Assembly (NCBI GenBank): GCA_005881295.1
Contig: VBHS01000267.1
Span: 1-15,083, forward strand
Source of the DNA: Chloroflexota bacterium
GTDB lineage: Bacteria > Chloroflexota > Ktedonobacteria > Ktedonobacterales > Ktedonobacteraceae
Reading direction: 5' to 3'
DNA: 15,083 nucleotides
Notes under the pieces: model-generated
What the model was told of the DNA's origin: nothing
Database searches by the model: none
What the model saw: the letters and a program-made list of their open reading frames with translations, nothing else
Part shown: positions 1 to 6,978 of the stretch, in pieces
How the letters are laid out: every line of letters starts with the position of its first letter
Numbering within the stretch: the first letter of the stretch is position 1
Made by a program: the position numbers and the translations under genes

Positions 1-390
1 CATCGCGAACTCGTCCATGTTCGTCTTACCCACCATCACAATGCCTGCCGCGTTCAACCTCTCCATCACCGTAGCATCATATGGCGGCTTGAAGTCTTTG
101 AGCATATACGAGCCGCATGTCGTCGTAATTCCCTTTGTGCAGATGACATCTTTGATTGCAATGGGAATGCCAGTCAGCAGAGATACCGTATCTCCACGTG
201 TGAAACGCTTATCAGCCTCTTCAGCCTGCTCCAGGGCAAGTTCATCAGTCACCAGCGTGAACGCCTTCACTTTATCATCCACCGCTCTGATGCGACCCAG
301 GTGGGCGCGCGTCAGCTCGACTGACGAGATTTCACGTTGCCGCAGCAGCTTTCCTGCCTCGGTAATCGTCAATTCATACAACTCAGCCAT
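1..390 (-). CDS. gatA: Glu-tRNA(Gln)/Asp-tRNA(Asn) amidotransferase subunit A, N-terminal part
   Basis: GatA is the amidase subunit of GatCAB. It releases ammonia from glutamine so that misacylated Glu-tRNA(Gln) or Asp-tRNA(Asn) can be amidated in the cytoplasm. Only the first 130 residues are in the window; the gene runs off the left edge in frame. The N-terminal helix region (MAELYELTITEAG) is typical. The segment TGIPIAIKD at about residues 73-81 carries the first catalytic lysine (about K80) of the Ser-cisSer-Lys amidase triad. It is followed by TTTCGS and, at the edge, VGKTNMDEFAM, all characteristic of amidase-signature enzymes. The two serines lie outside the window. The start ATG (388-390) is preceded on the minus strand by GGAGGAGAG inside the end of gatC, and the gap to gatC is 3 bases, so translational coupling is likely. 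No gatB is visible. Confidence 0.96.
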   Translation of the reverse strand, partial: MAELYELTITEAGKLLRQREISSVELTRAHLGRIRAVDDKVKAFTLVTDELALEQAEEADKRFTRGDTVSLLTGIPIAIKDVICTKGITTTCGSYMLKDFKPPYDATVMERLNAAGIVMVGKTNMDEFAM

Positions 391-393
391 AAT

Positions 394-690
394 CTAGGAC
401 TCTCCTCCATCTAACACCGCTGGAACCTTGAGGTAGTTATCTTCCTGATCGGGCGCATTTGCCAGCAACAGTTCAGGCGGATATGAAGGCTGAGGTACAT
501 CATCGCGCATCACATTCGTCAGCCGCGAAGCATGGCTGGTGGGCGAAACGCCACTCACATCGGCCTCTCTCAATATCGCGAAATTCTCTAAAATTACGGA
601 AAGTTGGCTCCCAAAAATGTCGATTTCTTCTTCGCTCAGGCCTAGACGAGCCAGTTTTGCAACGTTCTTTACCGTCTCTCGATCAATCAT
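394..690 (-). CDS. gatC: Glu-tRNA(Gln)/Asp-tRNA(Asn) amidotransferase subunit C
   Basis: GatC is the small subunit that wraps around and stabilises the GatA-GatB contact of the amidotransferase. From the chosen start the protein has 98 residues, the normal size. Visible family features are the N-terminal VKNVAKLARLGLSEEE helix, the middle HASRLTNVMRDDVP segment (usually R-x-D-x-V/P) and the C-terminal DNYLKVPAVLD tail that ends nearly all GatC proteins. I chose the ATG at 688-690 because GAAGAGG lies about 11 bases upstream and the product then begins MIDRETVKNVAKL. A longer reading from 726 would overlap the end of acyP and has no ribosome binding site. The gene lies 22 bases after acyP and 3 bases before gatA, one operon. 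Confidence 0.95.
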   Translation of the reverse strand: MIDRETVKNVAKLARLGLSEEEIDIFGSQLSVILENFAILREADVSGVSPTSHASRLTNVMRDDVPQPSYPPELLLANAPDQEDNYLKVPAVLDGGES

Positions 691-712
691 TCTATCTTTG
701 ACCTCTTCAACA

Positions 713-1027
713 CTACCAGCGAACATGGAATCCGCTAAAATGCTCAGTTGGTTGTCTCCATGTAGTTGTCACCTCAGTGACATGAGCCGACGACGGACCT
801 TGCCGGATCAACGAAAGGAGGCGTTCAAGCGTCGGGTGCGGCCCCTGTGCCACTACTTCAACGTCGCCACTGTTCGAGTTGCGCGCAAACCCTCGTAGGC
901 CTAGTGCCAGAGCACGTTCAACGACGAAGTAGCGGAAACCAACTCCCTGTACTCGTCCGTGCACCACCGCGTGTAGTTCTTCTCTATCGCTATTGTTTCT
1001 GCCACTCTGGTTCATGCACACCATCAT
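713..1027 (-). CDS. acyP: Acylphosphatase
   Basis: Acylphosphatases are small cytoplasmic enzymes that hydrolyse the carboxyl-phosphate bond of acyl phosphates. The signature is clear: GRVQGVGFRYF contains the phosphate-binding loop with its arginine, and GFARNSNSGDVEV contains the catalytic asparagine, followed by a typical C-terminal segment with FSGFHVRW. The family form before the asparagine is usually V-R-N, so the A-R-N here is a mild variant. Length is 104 residues from the ATG at 1027, slightly above the usual 90-95. The start is uncertain: ATG at 1027, 1024 or 1015 all keep the domain, and only a weak GCGAGAG precedes 1027. It is the first gene of the acyP-gatC-gatA run, 22 bases ahead of gatC. 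Confidence 0.93.
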   Translation of the reverse strand: MMVCMNQSGRNNSDREELHAVVHGRVQGVGFRYFVVERALALGLRGFARNSNSGDVEVVAQGPHPTLERLLSLIRQGPSSAHVTEVTTTWRQPTEHFSGFHVRW

Positions 1028-1278
1028 AGCATACTCTCGCTTTTGAGCATAGTACCAGATTTCAGCCAAAATTCAGCATACATCTGTAAACTATGGGGTA
1101 ATGCGTAACAAAATTGTTATTGATGACGTAGTAATTACTGCAACTCTGCGCTTACAAATTTTTCAAAGGCTTGGCACTTGTGCTTTGCCGTGTACGTGAT
1201 ACACTATGAAGTACTCTATTCACTTTCATTGTATGTGTACCAGGTAGTCAGGCCTCAAATTGAATTGGGGAGAATCGC
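1028..1278. promoter_or_regulatory. Divergent intergenic region with candidate promoters and palindrome
   Basis: This stretch separates the leftward acyP-gatCA operon from the rightward moxR operon and holds no convincing gene. For the rightward direction, TTGTGC (1178-1183), a 16-base spacer and TACACT (1200-1205) preceded by TGA form a plausible extended -10 promoter. For the leftward direction, TTGTTA (complement of 1106-1111), a 17-base spacer and TACAGA (complement of 1083-1088) is a weaker candidate. Between them lies the perfect 10-base palindrome AGTAATTACT at 1130-1139 and, at 1108-1119, AACAA/TTGTT arms, either of which could be an operator. The promoter matches are partial, so these are suggestions from sequence only. 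Confidence 0.35.
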
Positions 1279-2250
1279 ATGCAGTCAGTTCAAGACCTAG
1301 CCACTGCAGTCCAACGAGTCGTCGCGAATGTCGAGAAAGTAATTGTCGGTAAAGGCGAATCTGTAGCTTTTAGCCTCATTGCCGTCATCTGTCATGGACA
1401 TGTATTGATCGAAGATGTACCCGGTGTTGGCAAAACTGTTCTTACAAAAGCAATTGCTCGCTCAATTGGATGCACATTTAAACGTATCCAATTTACTCCT
1501 GATCTCTTGCCGAGCGATGTCACTGGAACATCCATCTATAATCAGAAGACCAGCAATTTTGAGTTCCGTCCCGGCCCTATCATGGCCCAGATCGTGCTCG
1601 CCGATGAAATTAACCGTGCCACACCAAAAACGCAATCCGCCCTACTGGAAGCCATGGAAGAATCACAGATCACAGTAGACGGCATCTCCTATCGCTTACC
1701 TGAACCCTTCATGGTCATGGCTACCCAGAACCCTATCGAATACGAAGGCACCTTCCCTTTACCTGAGGCCCAGCTTGATCGCTTTATGATGAATATTAGC
1801 ATCGGCTACCCCATGTCGGCCGACGAAATGAACATCCTTGATAGCCATCAACATCATCACCCACTGGAAGACCTCTCTCAGATCATGACAGCGGAAGAAC
1901 TGGTCCTTATTCAGCAGCAGGTGCGCAACGTACACGTCGATCCAACCATTCGAGAGTATATCGTCGCTATCGCCAACGCGACACGCAACCACAACAACAT
2001 TTACCTTGGCTCCAGCCCTCGTGGCTCCCTGGCGCTGTTCCGCGCTTCTCAGGCTCTTGCCGCTATGCGTGGCCGGGGTTACGTCATTCCCGACGATGTT
2101 AAACTCCTGGCCAAACCAACACTGGCTCACCGTATCATTGTCACTCCAGCGGCGCGTGTGCGGTCTATAACCTCTACCACCATCCTGGAAGAAATACTGC
2201 AAAGTGTATCTGTGCCTGGCGCATGGGTTGTCGGCGGAAAGGGGCGCTAG
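1279..2250 (+). CDS. MoxR-family AAA+ ATPase
   Basis: MoxR proteins are hexameric AAA+ ATPases thought to act as chaperones that mature or activate partner proteins, often together with DUF58/VWA proteins. The 323-residue length fits. Walker A is PGVGKT (residues 48-53), Walker B is VLADEINR with the acidic pair D109-E110, sensor 1 is MVMATQNP with N151, and the lid domain with the SPRGSLALFRASQALA segment (sensor 2 region) follows near residue 248. The conserved ALLEAMEE segment between Walker B and sensor 1 is also present. The ATG is preceded by GGGGAGA at good spacing. The gene leads an operon: the next gene begins 3 bases after its stop. ATP-dependent activity looks intact; the specific client is unknown. 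Confidence 0.96.
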   Translation: MQSVQDLATAVQRVVANVEKVIVGKGESVAFSLIAVICHGHVLIEDVPGVGKTVLTKAIARSIGCTFKRIQFTPDLLPSDVTGTSIYNQKTSNFEFRPGPIMAQIVLADEINRATPKTQSALLEAMEESQITVDGISYRLPEPFMVMATQNPIEYEGTFPLPEAQLDRFMMNISIGYPMSADEMNILDSHQHHHPLEDLSQIMTAEELVLIQQQVRNVHVDPTIREYIVAIANATRNHNNIYLGSSPRGSLALFRASQALAAMRGRGYVIPDDVKLLAKPTLAHRIIVTPAARVRSITSTTILEEILQSVSVPGAWVVGGKGR

Positions 2251-2253
2251 TCT

Positions 2254-3468
2254 ATGCGACCCTGGCAAGCGATACTGCTGATCCTCGTGCTGTTTTTCTT
2301 CGCCATTAGCAGCGGTTGGAGTCCTCTCTATAAGCTGACCTATGTTTTGCTTACCTTGTTTATCCTCGCGTGGTGGTGGGCACGTTATAGTCTGCGTAAG
2401 TTAACCTTTCACCGCAACACCACCACTGGTCGGGTGCAGGTCGGCGAGACCTTCGAAGAGCGGCTGATGCTCGATAACACCAGCGTATTGCCAAAACTAT
2501 GGGTACAAATCGTTGACGGTTCAACGTTGCCTGGACATCGTGCTGGTTATGTAGCCAGTATGGGCGGCCGCAAACGAGCGGTCTGGAAAGCTCGTACCGT
2601 CTGTAACAGGCGCGGTCAATTTCAACTAGGGCCTGTCACTGCCACTAGTGGCGACCCCTTTGGCCTCTTTCGCCGTCACAAACCCCTGACCCCTGCTCAC
2701 GAGATCCTGGTATTGCCACGCGTGTTGCCAATCACCAATTTCACGCTCTTTAGCGGGGGATTACCAGGAAGAGGTCGCAGCTCACAGCGTGCTCTGCAAA
2801 CAACCACGAACGCGACCACCATTCGTGACTATACGGACGGTGATGCCCTTAGTCGTATACATTGGCGTTCCAGTGCGCATTTTAATAAATTAATGGTGAA
2901 GGAATTTGACCTTGATCCCGCCGTGGATGCCTGGGTCATCCTTGATTTGCATGACACCGTTCAGATGGGTCAAGGCGAGCACTCAACCGAAGAATATGGT
3001 GTAACAATAGCCGCTACGGTTGCAACGTATTTCTTGCGTCAAGACCTCTCGGTAGGTATGATTGTCAACGGACAGCAACGAGAATTCCTCTCACTTGACC
3101 GCGGCGATCGGCAAATCGAGCGGGTACTTGAACTCTTAGCGGTGGTTACATCGGGTCCAGGCCCAGACCTTAAGGAAGCCCTCGCCCTGGATGCCCTCCA
3201 CTTCGGTAGAAATACTCTAGCTATCGTGATCACACCTTCTAATTCTCGCGATTGGCACGAAGGTCTGCGCCATTTGCAGCGGCGTGGCGTAAAAGTTGCC
3301 GTAGTGGGACTGAATGCGACCTCTTTTGAAGGAGGTCCACAGGATGAAGATACATTAGCCCTGTTAGAAGGTGCAGGTATACCTATAGCGCGGATCAAAT
3401 GTGGGGAATCAATTGCTCTGGCGCTTGAGAGCAGCCATGAAACGCGCTATGCACTACGGAGGTCGTAA
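2254..3468 (+). CDS. DUF58 domain-containing membrane protein
   Basis: DUF58 proteins have an N-terminal membrane anchor and a C-terminal region related to von Willebrand A folds. They are regularly encoded next to moxR and a transglutaminase-like gene, but their biochemical role is not settled. The 404-residue product begins with two close hydrophobic segments (about residues 5-18 and 25-43). A beta-rich region follows, and then the DUF58 signature starting at Y193: YTDGDALSRIHWRSSA, with LMVKEFD shortly after. The later AWVILDLHDT segment resembles the first strand and metal-site region of a VWA domain (D-x-x-D rather than the full D-x-S-x-S), so metal binding is doubtful. The start ATG follows GGAAAGGGG located in the end of the ATPase gene, and the transglutaminase gene begins 2 bases after its stop. 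Confidence 0.93.
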   Translation: MRPWQAILLILVLFFFAISSGWSPLYKLTYVLLTLFILAWWWARYSLRKLTFHRNTTTGRVQVGETFEERLMLDNTSVLPKLWVQIVDGSTLPGHRAGYVASMGGRKRAVWKARTVCNRRGQFQLGPVTATSGDPFGLFRRHKPLTPAHEILVLPRVLPITNFTLFSGGLPGRGRSSQRALQTTTNATTIRDYTDGDALSRIHWRSSAHFNKLMVKEFDLDPAVDAWVILDLHDTVQMGQGEHSTEEYGVTIAATVATYFLRQDLSVGMIVNGQQREFLSLDRGDRQIERVLELLAVVTSGPGPDLKEALALDALHFGRNTLAIVITPSNSRDWHEGLRHLQRRGVKVAVVGLNATSFEGGPQDEDTLALLEGAGIPIARIKCGESIALALESSHETRYALRRS

Positions 3469-3470
3469 CC

Positions 3471-5954
3471 ATGCAAGATACAGTGCGAGATGCAGCGGTC
3501 GAACGATTATCGAAGCTTATTACCGATTCGCGAGATGGTGGAGGAGCGGATAACAATAAGGATGCACAGTCTCACAAGCCAGCTTTTCCTTTCCATCTTA
3601 GCCTGGAAGAGGGCTGGTTTTCACTGGTCTTGCTGACTATCGTTGTGTATAGCACCATCTGGAGCGTACAGGCTGTTAACTGGGTAGATCATCTCAACGT
3701 TCTTACTCTTACCACGCTGCTCGGCCTCATTACTGGAGTCGTTGCCGCCAAACAACATCGCTTCCCTCCCCTGGCCGTCCATGTAGTTGTCGTCCTGCTG
3801 GCTCTATTGATCGCCTTCTGGCAGACTGCTGGCGCCTTTGATGGAGGGAATACGGCTCAACTGGCCCATGGCATGCGTCAATGGTTTGTCTCTGTAATCA
3901 ACGGTGGGACAGGCGAAGATGACTCGATCTTTCTCTTCTTCATAACGCTACTGGGTTTTCTGCTTGCCTATAGCAGCGCCTGGCTCGTCTATCGTACTCG
4001 TAATCTCTGGCTTATGATCGTTGCCAATGCGGTCGTGCTTCTTATCAATCTAAGTAACGTGGAAGACGGCTATATTGTCTTCCTCGTTGTTTTCTTGATG
4101 GCTTCTTTGTTGCTCCTACTCCGCATGAACCTGTTCGAGTCTACCAGGCGTTGGCGGAGGCAGGGCTTGCGTTTCTCTGATGACCTGGGTTGGGATGTGA
4201 TGCAGGCAGGTGCCCTTGTCTCCATTGCCATCCTTGTCTTCTCCTGGTTCCTACCCTGGGGTTACACCAATGATGCCGCTTCTCAGGTCTGGAGTGCGAA
4301 CGCGAACCCTTGGGTGCAGCTTGAGGATACCTGGAATCGAGTCATCTCTCTCAGTGGTGGCAATATCCCCAATAACCATGGGAATTTCCAGGATACACTT
4401 GTGTTGGGCGGAAATCCCAATCTTAATCATGATGTTGTCTTTAAAGTCCAGAGTGATGATCCCTCCCAGTATCTTGAGTCACTCAGCTATGATACCTATG
4501 ATGGTCGGGGCTGGTCCAACGCCCCAACCTTTGGCTTGCCATTACAACCAAATACGGTAATCGCTAGTGAATCTACGGTAGTGCATAAAGTTTCCCAGCA
4601 AATCAATGTCGTAAATCCTCCAGGTGAGCAAAATCCTTACCTTCTTGGAGCTTCGCAGATCGCTTCGGTCAACGTACCTTCCACTATACTCGGCAGCAAG
4701 AACAGTGACTCGCTGGTGGCAATCCTGGCAAGGAATGGCAGGCTCACAGCTGGACAGCATTACTCCGTCTCCTCGTATGTATCATCTGCTGATGTGCCAT
4801 CATTGCGCTCTATCCCTATGCCCGCTGACTCTCCCCACTTCTCGGATAATTATGAAGGTCAGTATCCTTTGACGTACTATAACCCTCCAGTAGTTGCTGC
4901 TAACCTGCAATTACCGAAAGACCTTGATCCCAATATTGCGCAGCTGGCACAAAGGATCACCGCCAACGCTTCATCAATGTACGACAAAGTTATTGCGCTC
5001 GAGACATATCTGCGTACGAATTACTCGTATGATGTGAATATACGCCTGCCCGCCGGTCAGGAAGGCGTTTCGTGGTTTCTTTTCCGCAGCGGCAACAGAG
5101 GCTTCTGTAACTACTTCTCCACTGCAATGGCCGTAATGGCTCGCACATTGGGCATTCCCGCTCGTGTTGCCGTCGGCTATACTAATGGCCAGCTGGATTC
5201 AAAAACTCACCAGCATATCATCTACGGCACTGATGCTCATAGCTGGACGCAGGTGTACTTCGCAGGCTACGGCTGGATCAATTTTGAGCCATCCTCTAGC
5301 TTCTCACAGTTCGTACGACCAACTCCCAATCAATATCTACCAGGAACGTCAAGTACCGTTCCGTCCGGTGGCTTAAATCCGAATATTGGAAAAAATCACA
5401 AAACACCCAGAAATGAATTGGGCGATACTAGTGGAACAACCTCAACCCAAACTCGGGGACAATTTGAAGCTCAATTGGGTCGACAGGCAGGCATAGCAAT
5501 CGGTGCTGTTGTCCTGCTCATCCTCTTTAGTCTGCTGCTTTTCAGCATCTGGTGGCGTCGACTCTTCCGCCATTACAATGTATCGGCTCAAATCTATGGA
5601 CGTATCTGTATCCTGGCGAACTGGGCCGGTATTCCTCTGCAGTATTCTCAAACTCCACATGAATACATCCAGTCCATCGCTGTAGCCGCTCCAGACGAGG
5701 CTCCAACTTTACATCGCTTTGAGGATATCTACGTTCGCGAGCTATGGGCAAGCCCCGATAGCACCGAGCATCCGCTGAATACAGGAGAGGTTCGAGACTT
5801 GCCCGCTTTGTGGCAGCGCCTCCAGCCGCGCCTGTTCTTATACGTCGTCAAGCATCCACGCGTTTTGATGACCCTCCCTAACCGTACCTGGAAATCACTG
5901 CGCCGGCTAAGGGCAAAGAGACGCGCTCGCCGTGCTTTAGAACAGGACTTGTAG
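3471..5954 (+). CDS. Membrane-anchored transglutaminase-like protein (TgpA type)
   Basis: The 827-residue product has the TgpA architecture. Roughly six N-terminal membrane segments lie between residues 45 and 215, with a further one near 245-262. A large extracytoplasmic region (about 265-665) carries the transglutaminase-like core, one more membrane helix lies near 677-697, and the cytoplasmic tail resembles DUF4129. In the core, C546 sits in RGFCNYFSTAMAVMARTLG, followed by IPARVAVGY, and H590 in TDAHSWTQVYF. The third position, 16 residues after the histidine, is E606 (GWINFEPS), where an aspartate is usual. Cysteine protease or transglutaminase activity on envelope substrates is likely by family, not proven. 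GGAGG precedes the ATG. It is the last gene of the moxR-DUF58-tgpA operon, and the proteins probably work as one membrane-associated system. Confidence 0.93.
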   Translation: MQDTVRDAAVERLSKLITDSRDGGGADNNKDAQSHKPAFPFHLSLEEGWFSLVLLTIVVYSTIWSVQAVNWVDHLNVLTLTTLLGLITGVVAAKQHRFPPLAVHVVVVLLALLIAFWQTAGAFDGGNTAQLAHGMRQWFVSVINGGTGEDDSIFLFFITLLGFLLAYSSAWLVYRTRNLWLMIVANAVVLLINLSNVEDGYIVFLVVFLMASLLLLLRMNLFESTRRWRRQGLRFSDDLGWDVMQAGALVSIAILVFSWFLPWGYTNDAASQVWSANANPWVQLEDTWNRVISLSGGNIPNNHGNFQDTLVLGGNPNLNHDVVFKVQSDDPSQYLESLSYDTYDGRGWSNAPTFGLPLQPNTVIASESTVVHKVSQQINVVNPPGEQNPYLLGASQIASVNVPSTILGSKNSDSLVAILARNGRLTAGQHYSVSSYVSSADVPSLRSIPMPADSPHFSDNYEGQYPLTYYNPPVVAANLQLPKDLDPNIAQLAQRITANASSMYDKVIALETYLRTNYSYDVNIRLPAGQEGVSWFLFRSGNRGFCNYFSTAMAVMARTLGIPARVAVGYTNGQLDSKTHQHIIYGTDAHSWTQVYFAGYGWINFEPSSSFSQFVRPTPNQYLPGTSSTVPSGGLNPNIGKNHKTPRNELGDTSGTTSTQTRGQFEAQLGRQAGIAIGAVVLLILFSLLLFSIWWRRLFRHYNVSAQIYGRICILANWAGIPLQYSQTPHEYIQSIAVAAPDEAPTLHRFEDIYVRELWASPDSTEHPLNTGEVRDLPALWQRLQPRLFLYVVKHPRVLMTLPNRTWKSLRRLRAKRRARRALEQDL

Positions 5955-5963
5955 CTGATACAT

Positions 5964-5992
5964 TTGACGAAACGGCTCTACTCTTATACACT
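5964..5992 (+). promoter_or_regulatory. Promoter for the 118-residue gene
   Basis: TTGACG (5964-5969), a spacer of exactly 17 bases and TACACT (5987-5992) match sigma-70 type elements at five and four of six positions. The predicted transcription start near 5999 gives a leader of about 88 bases before the ATG at 6088. That leader contains a 10-base-pair hairpin. A separate promoter here agrees with the 133-base gap after the preceding operon. Confidence 0.6.
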
Positions 5993-6015
5993 GGTGAAAG
6001 TAGAGTTAGCGCTAG

Positions 6016-6050
6016 ACCTGGCATCACAAGAGATGCCAGGTTCATTATAT
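6016..6050 (+). terminator. Hairpin downstream of tgpA: terminator or leader attenuator
   Basis: ACCTGGCATC (6016-6025) pairs perfectly with GATGCCAGGT (6032-6041) around a six-base loop, and a T-rich but interrupted tail TTCATTATAT follows. It could end transcription from the moxR operon. It also lies inside the leader predicted from the promoter at 5964-5992, so it could instead attenuate or protect the next transcript. The broken T tract makes it weaker than the terminator at 6891-6931. Confidence 0.5.
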
Positions 6051-6087
6051 TGCATATGATATAGCCTTGCTCAGGAGGAAAAACAAC

Positions 6088-6444
6088 ATGTCGAAAAATG
6101 ACACAACAAATAATGATCAACCAATAAACACATCATCTTCGCAAACACAAGCCGTTGAAATAACCAATGCCTTACCTATACGTTTACACGCGTTCGACCT
6201 TGCTCGGCACGTCGTCATCTCCCCTGATGGGAGGCGTTTTGTCGTAGCAACCTCCGATGATACACACCTTGGTCGTGGCTACATCACCACCGTTTATCCA
6301 CAGCAAAACGACTATCTCACCCTTGTTCGTTTGACAATTCTTGAGGCCACCAGTAATACACCCGAAGAAGCCATCAAGCGTCACATCTCCGTGGCACACG
6401 CCATCCAGCAAGGCAAACTAAAAGATTTGAACAAATTCTCCTGA
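6088..6444 (+). CDS. Hypothetical protein, 118 residues
   Basis: I do not recognise this family. The start at ATG 6088 is firm: AGGAGG lies at 6073-6078, 9 bases upstream. The product has an N-terminal polar, low-complexity segment rich in N, T, S and Q (residues 1-22). A compact region follows with alternating hydrophobic residues (LARHVVISPDGRRFVVATSD, then RGYITTVYP), suggesting beta strands. The C-terminal part looks helical (TPEEAIKRHISVAHAIQQGK) and ends in a polar tail. There is no signal peptide, membrane segment or cysteine. It appears to be a single-gene unit with its own promoter at 5964-5992. Neighbours on both sides differ in function, so context does not suggest a role. Confidence 0.8.
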   Translation: MSKNDTTNNDQPINTSSSQTQAVEITNALPIRLHAFDLARHVVISPDGRRFVVATSDDTHLGRGYITTVYPQQNDYLTLVRLTILEATSNTPEEAIKRHISVAHAIQQGKLKDLNKFS

Positions 6445-6491
6445 CGCCCCTGCCTTCCCGCGAAACCCATATACAAAAAAAGAAGAATTGT

Positions 6492-6550
6492 TAAAAACCG
6501 GTAAAGTAGTCGTAAAAACCTTGACAAAAAGCAAACACATCCAGTATACT
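6492..6550 (+). promoter_or_regulatory. Strong promoter with A-rich upstream direct repeats
   Basis: TTGACA (6521-6526, perfect -35), an 18-base spacer and TATACT (6545-6550, five of six) make the best promoter in the window. Directly upstream the octamer TAAAAACC occurs at 6492-6499 and again at 6513-6520, a period of 21 bases or two helical turns, so both copies face the same side of the DNA. A-rich phased blocks there could act as an UP element or as an activator site. The predicted start is near 6557, at the foot of a hairpin. Confidence 0.8.
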
Positions 6551-6559
6551 CTCAACAAT

Positions 6560-6616
6560 GGGATTGCAACAGCAATCCCTGCAATTATCTGTCCCGATCT
6601 TATACACATAAAGATC
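6560..6616 (+). promoter_or_regulatory. Structured 5' leader of the 69-residue gene
   Basis: The leader starts with a perfect hairpin: GGGATTGC (6560-6567), loop AACA, GCAATCCC (6572-6579). An alternative stem, ATTGCA (6563-6568) with TGCAAT (6580-6585), shares bases with the first and cannot form at the same time. A third hairpin, GATCTT (6596-6601) with AAGATC (6611-6616), lies before the ribosome binding site at 6638-6643. The layout could protect the 5' end of the messenger or form a simple switch. No known riboswitch class is recognisable to me. Confidence 0.5.
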
Positions 6617-6652
6617 AACAAAACAAAAATCTCATGGAAGGAGATGGCGAGC

Positions 6653-6862
6653 ATGGCAACAACACAAACCCCGTGGCTCAACGTGGCACGTCTGCGCGAT
6701 AACATCGCTGGTTACGGCCATGCTATGCCCATCTGTTGGGGTGGGTTGTCCACCTGCAGTGAAGTGGGAATGTTCAATACTTCCCGCATGGTCTTCGCCC
6801 AGGGTAGCAGTGTGCCCATCTACGTGGGATCTCCGCCTGCTCACTTCCGAGAGGATGAGTGA
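6653..6862 (+). CDS. Hypothetical small protein, 69 residues, own transcription unit
   Basis: I do not recognise this protein. The start at ATG 6653 is supported by AAGGAG (6638-6643), 9 bases upstream; the in-frame ATG at 6644 directly abuts that site and is unlikely. The product begins MATTQTPWLNVARLRD and has a central GHAMPICWGGLSTCSE segment with two cysteines eight residues apart and a nearby histidine. It continues with a run rich in F, M, V and G and ends acidic (HFREDE). There is no membrane helix and no signal peptide. Promoter, leader, gene and terminator form one complete unit of about 410 bases. Its codons are ordinary for the neighbourhood, and the strong signals suggest substantial expression. 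A metal-binding or redox-active cysteine pair is possible but unproven. Confidence 0.78.
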   Translation: MATTQTPWLNVARLRDNIAGYGHAMPICWGGLSTCSEVGMFNTSRMVFAQGSSVPIYVGSPPAHFREDE

Positions 6863-6890
6863 GTAGGGAACAGCAAAAGAGACACCCTCG

Positions 6891-6931
6891 ACCGTGGGCA
6901 CTGGCAGAAAAAATCAGTCCCACGGTTTTTT
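6891..6931 (+). terminator. Intrinsic terminator of the 69-residue gene
   Basis: ACCGTGGG (6891-6898) pairs with CCCACGGT (6919-6926). The stem continues inward, after a one-base bulge, with ACTG (6900-6903) and CAGT (6915-6918), and is followed by six T residues (6926-6931). It begins 28 bases after the stop codon, a textbook factor-independent terminator. Confidence 0.9.
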
Positions 6932-6978
6932 GTCGTTTCTTTCAGGCTCAATAAAAAGAATGTAATAGTGTCCGCTAT

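Noticed and set aside
394..726. Longer GatC starting at 726
   Set aside because: It would overlap the end of acyP, lacks a ribosome binding site and adds residues not typical of GatC.
1759..2268. Open minus-strand frame of 169 codons
   Set aside because: Antisense to the well-supported MoxR ATPase, with no family features.
6067..6087. Upstream TTG start for the 118-residue protein
   Set aside because: The AGGAGG site lies inside this extension and points to the ATG at 6088.
6653..6862. RiPP precursor peptide for the downstream ABC exporter
   Set aside because: No modifying enzyme (radical SAM, YcaO, LanM or similar) is present, there is no GG-type leader, and a strong terminator separates it from the transporter.
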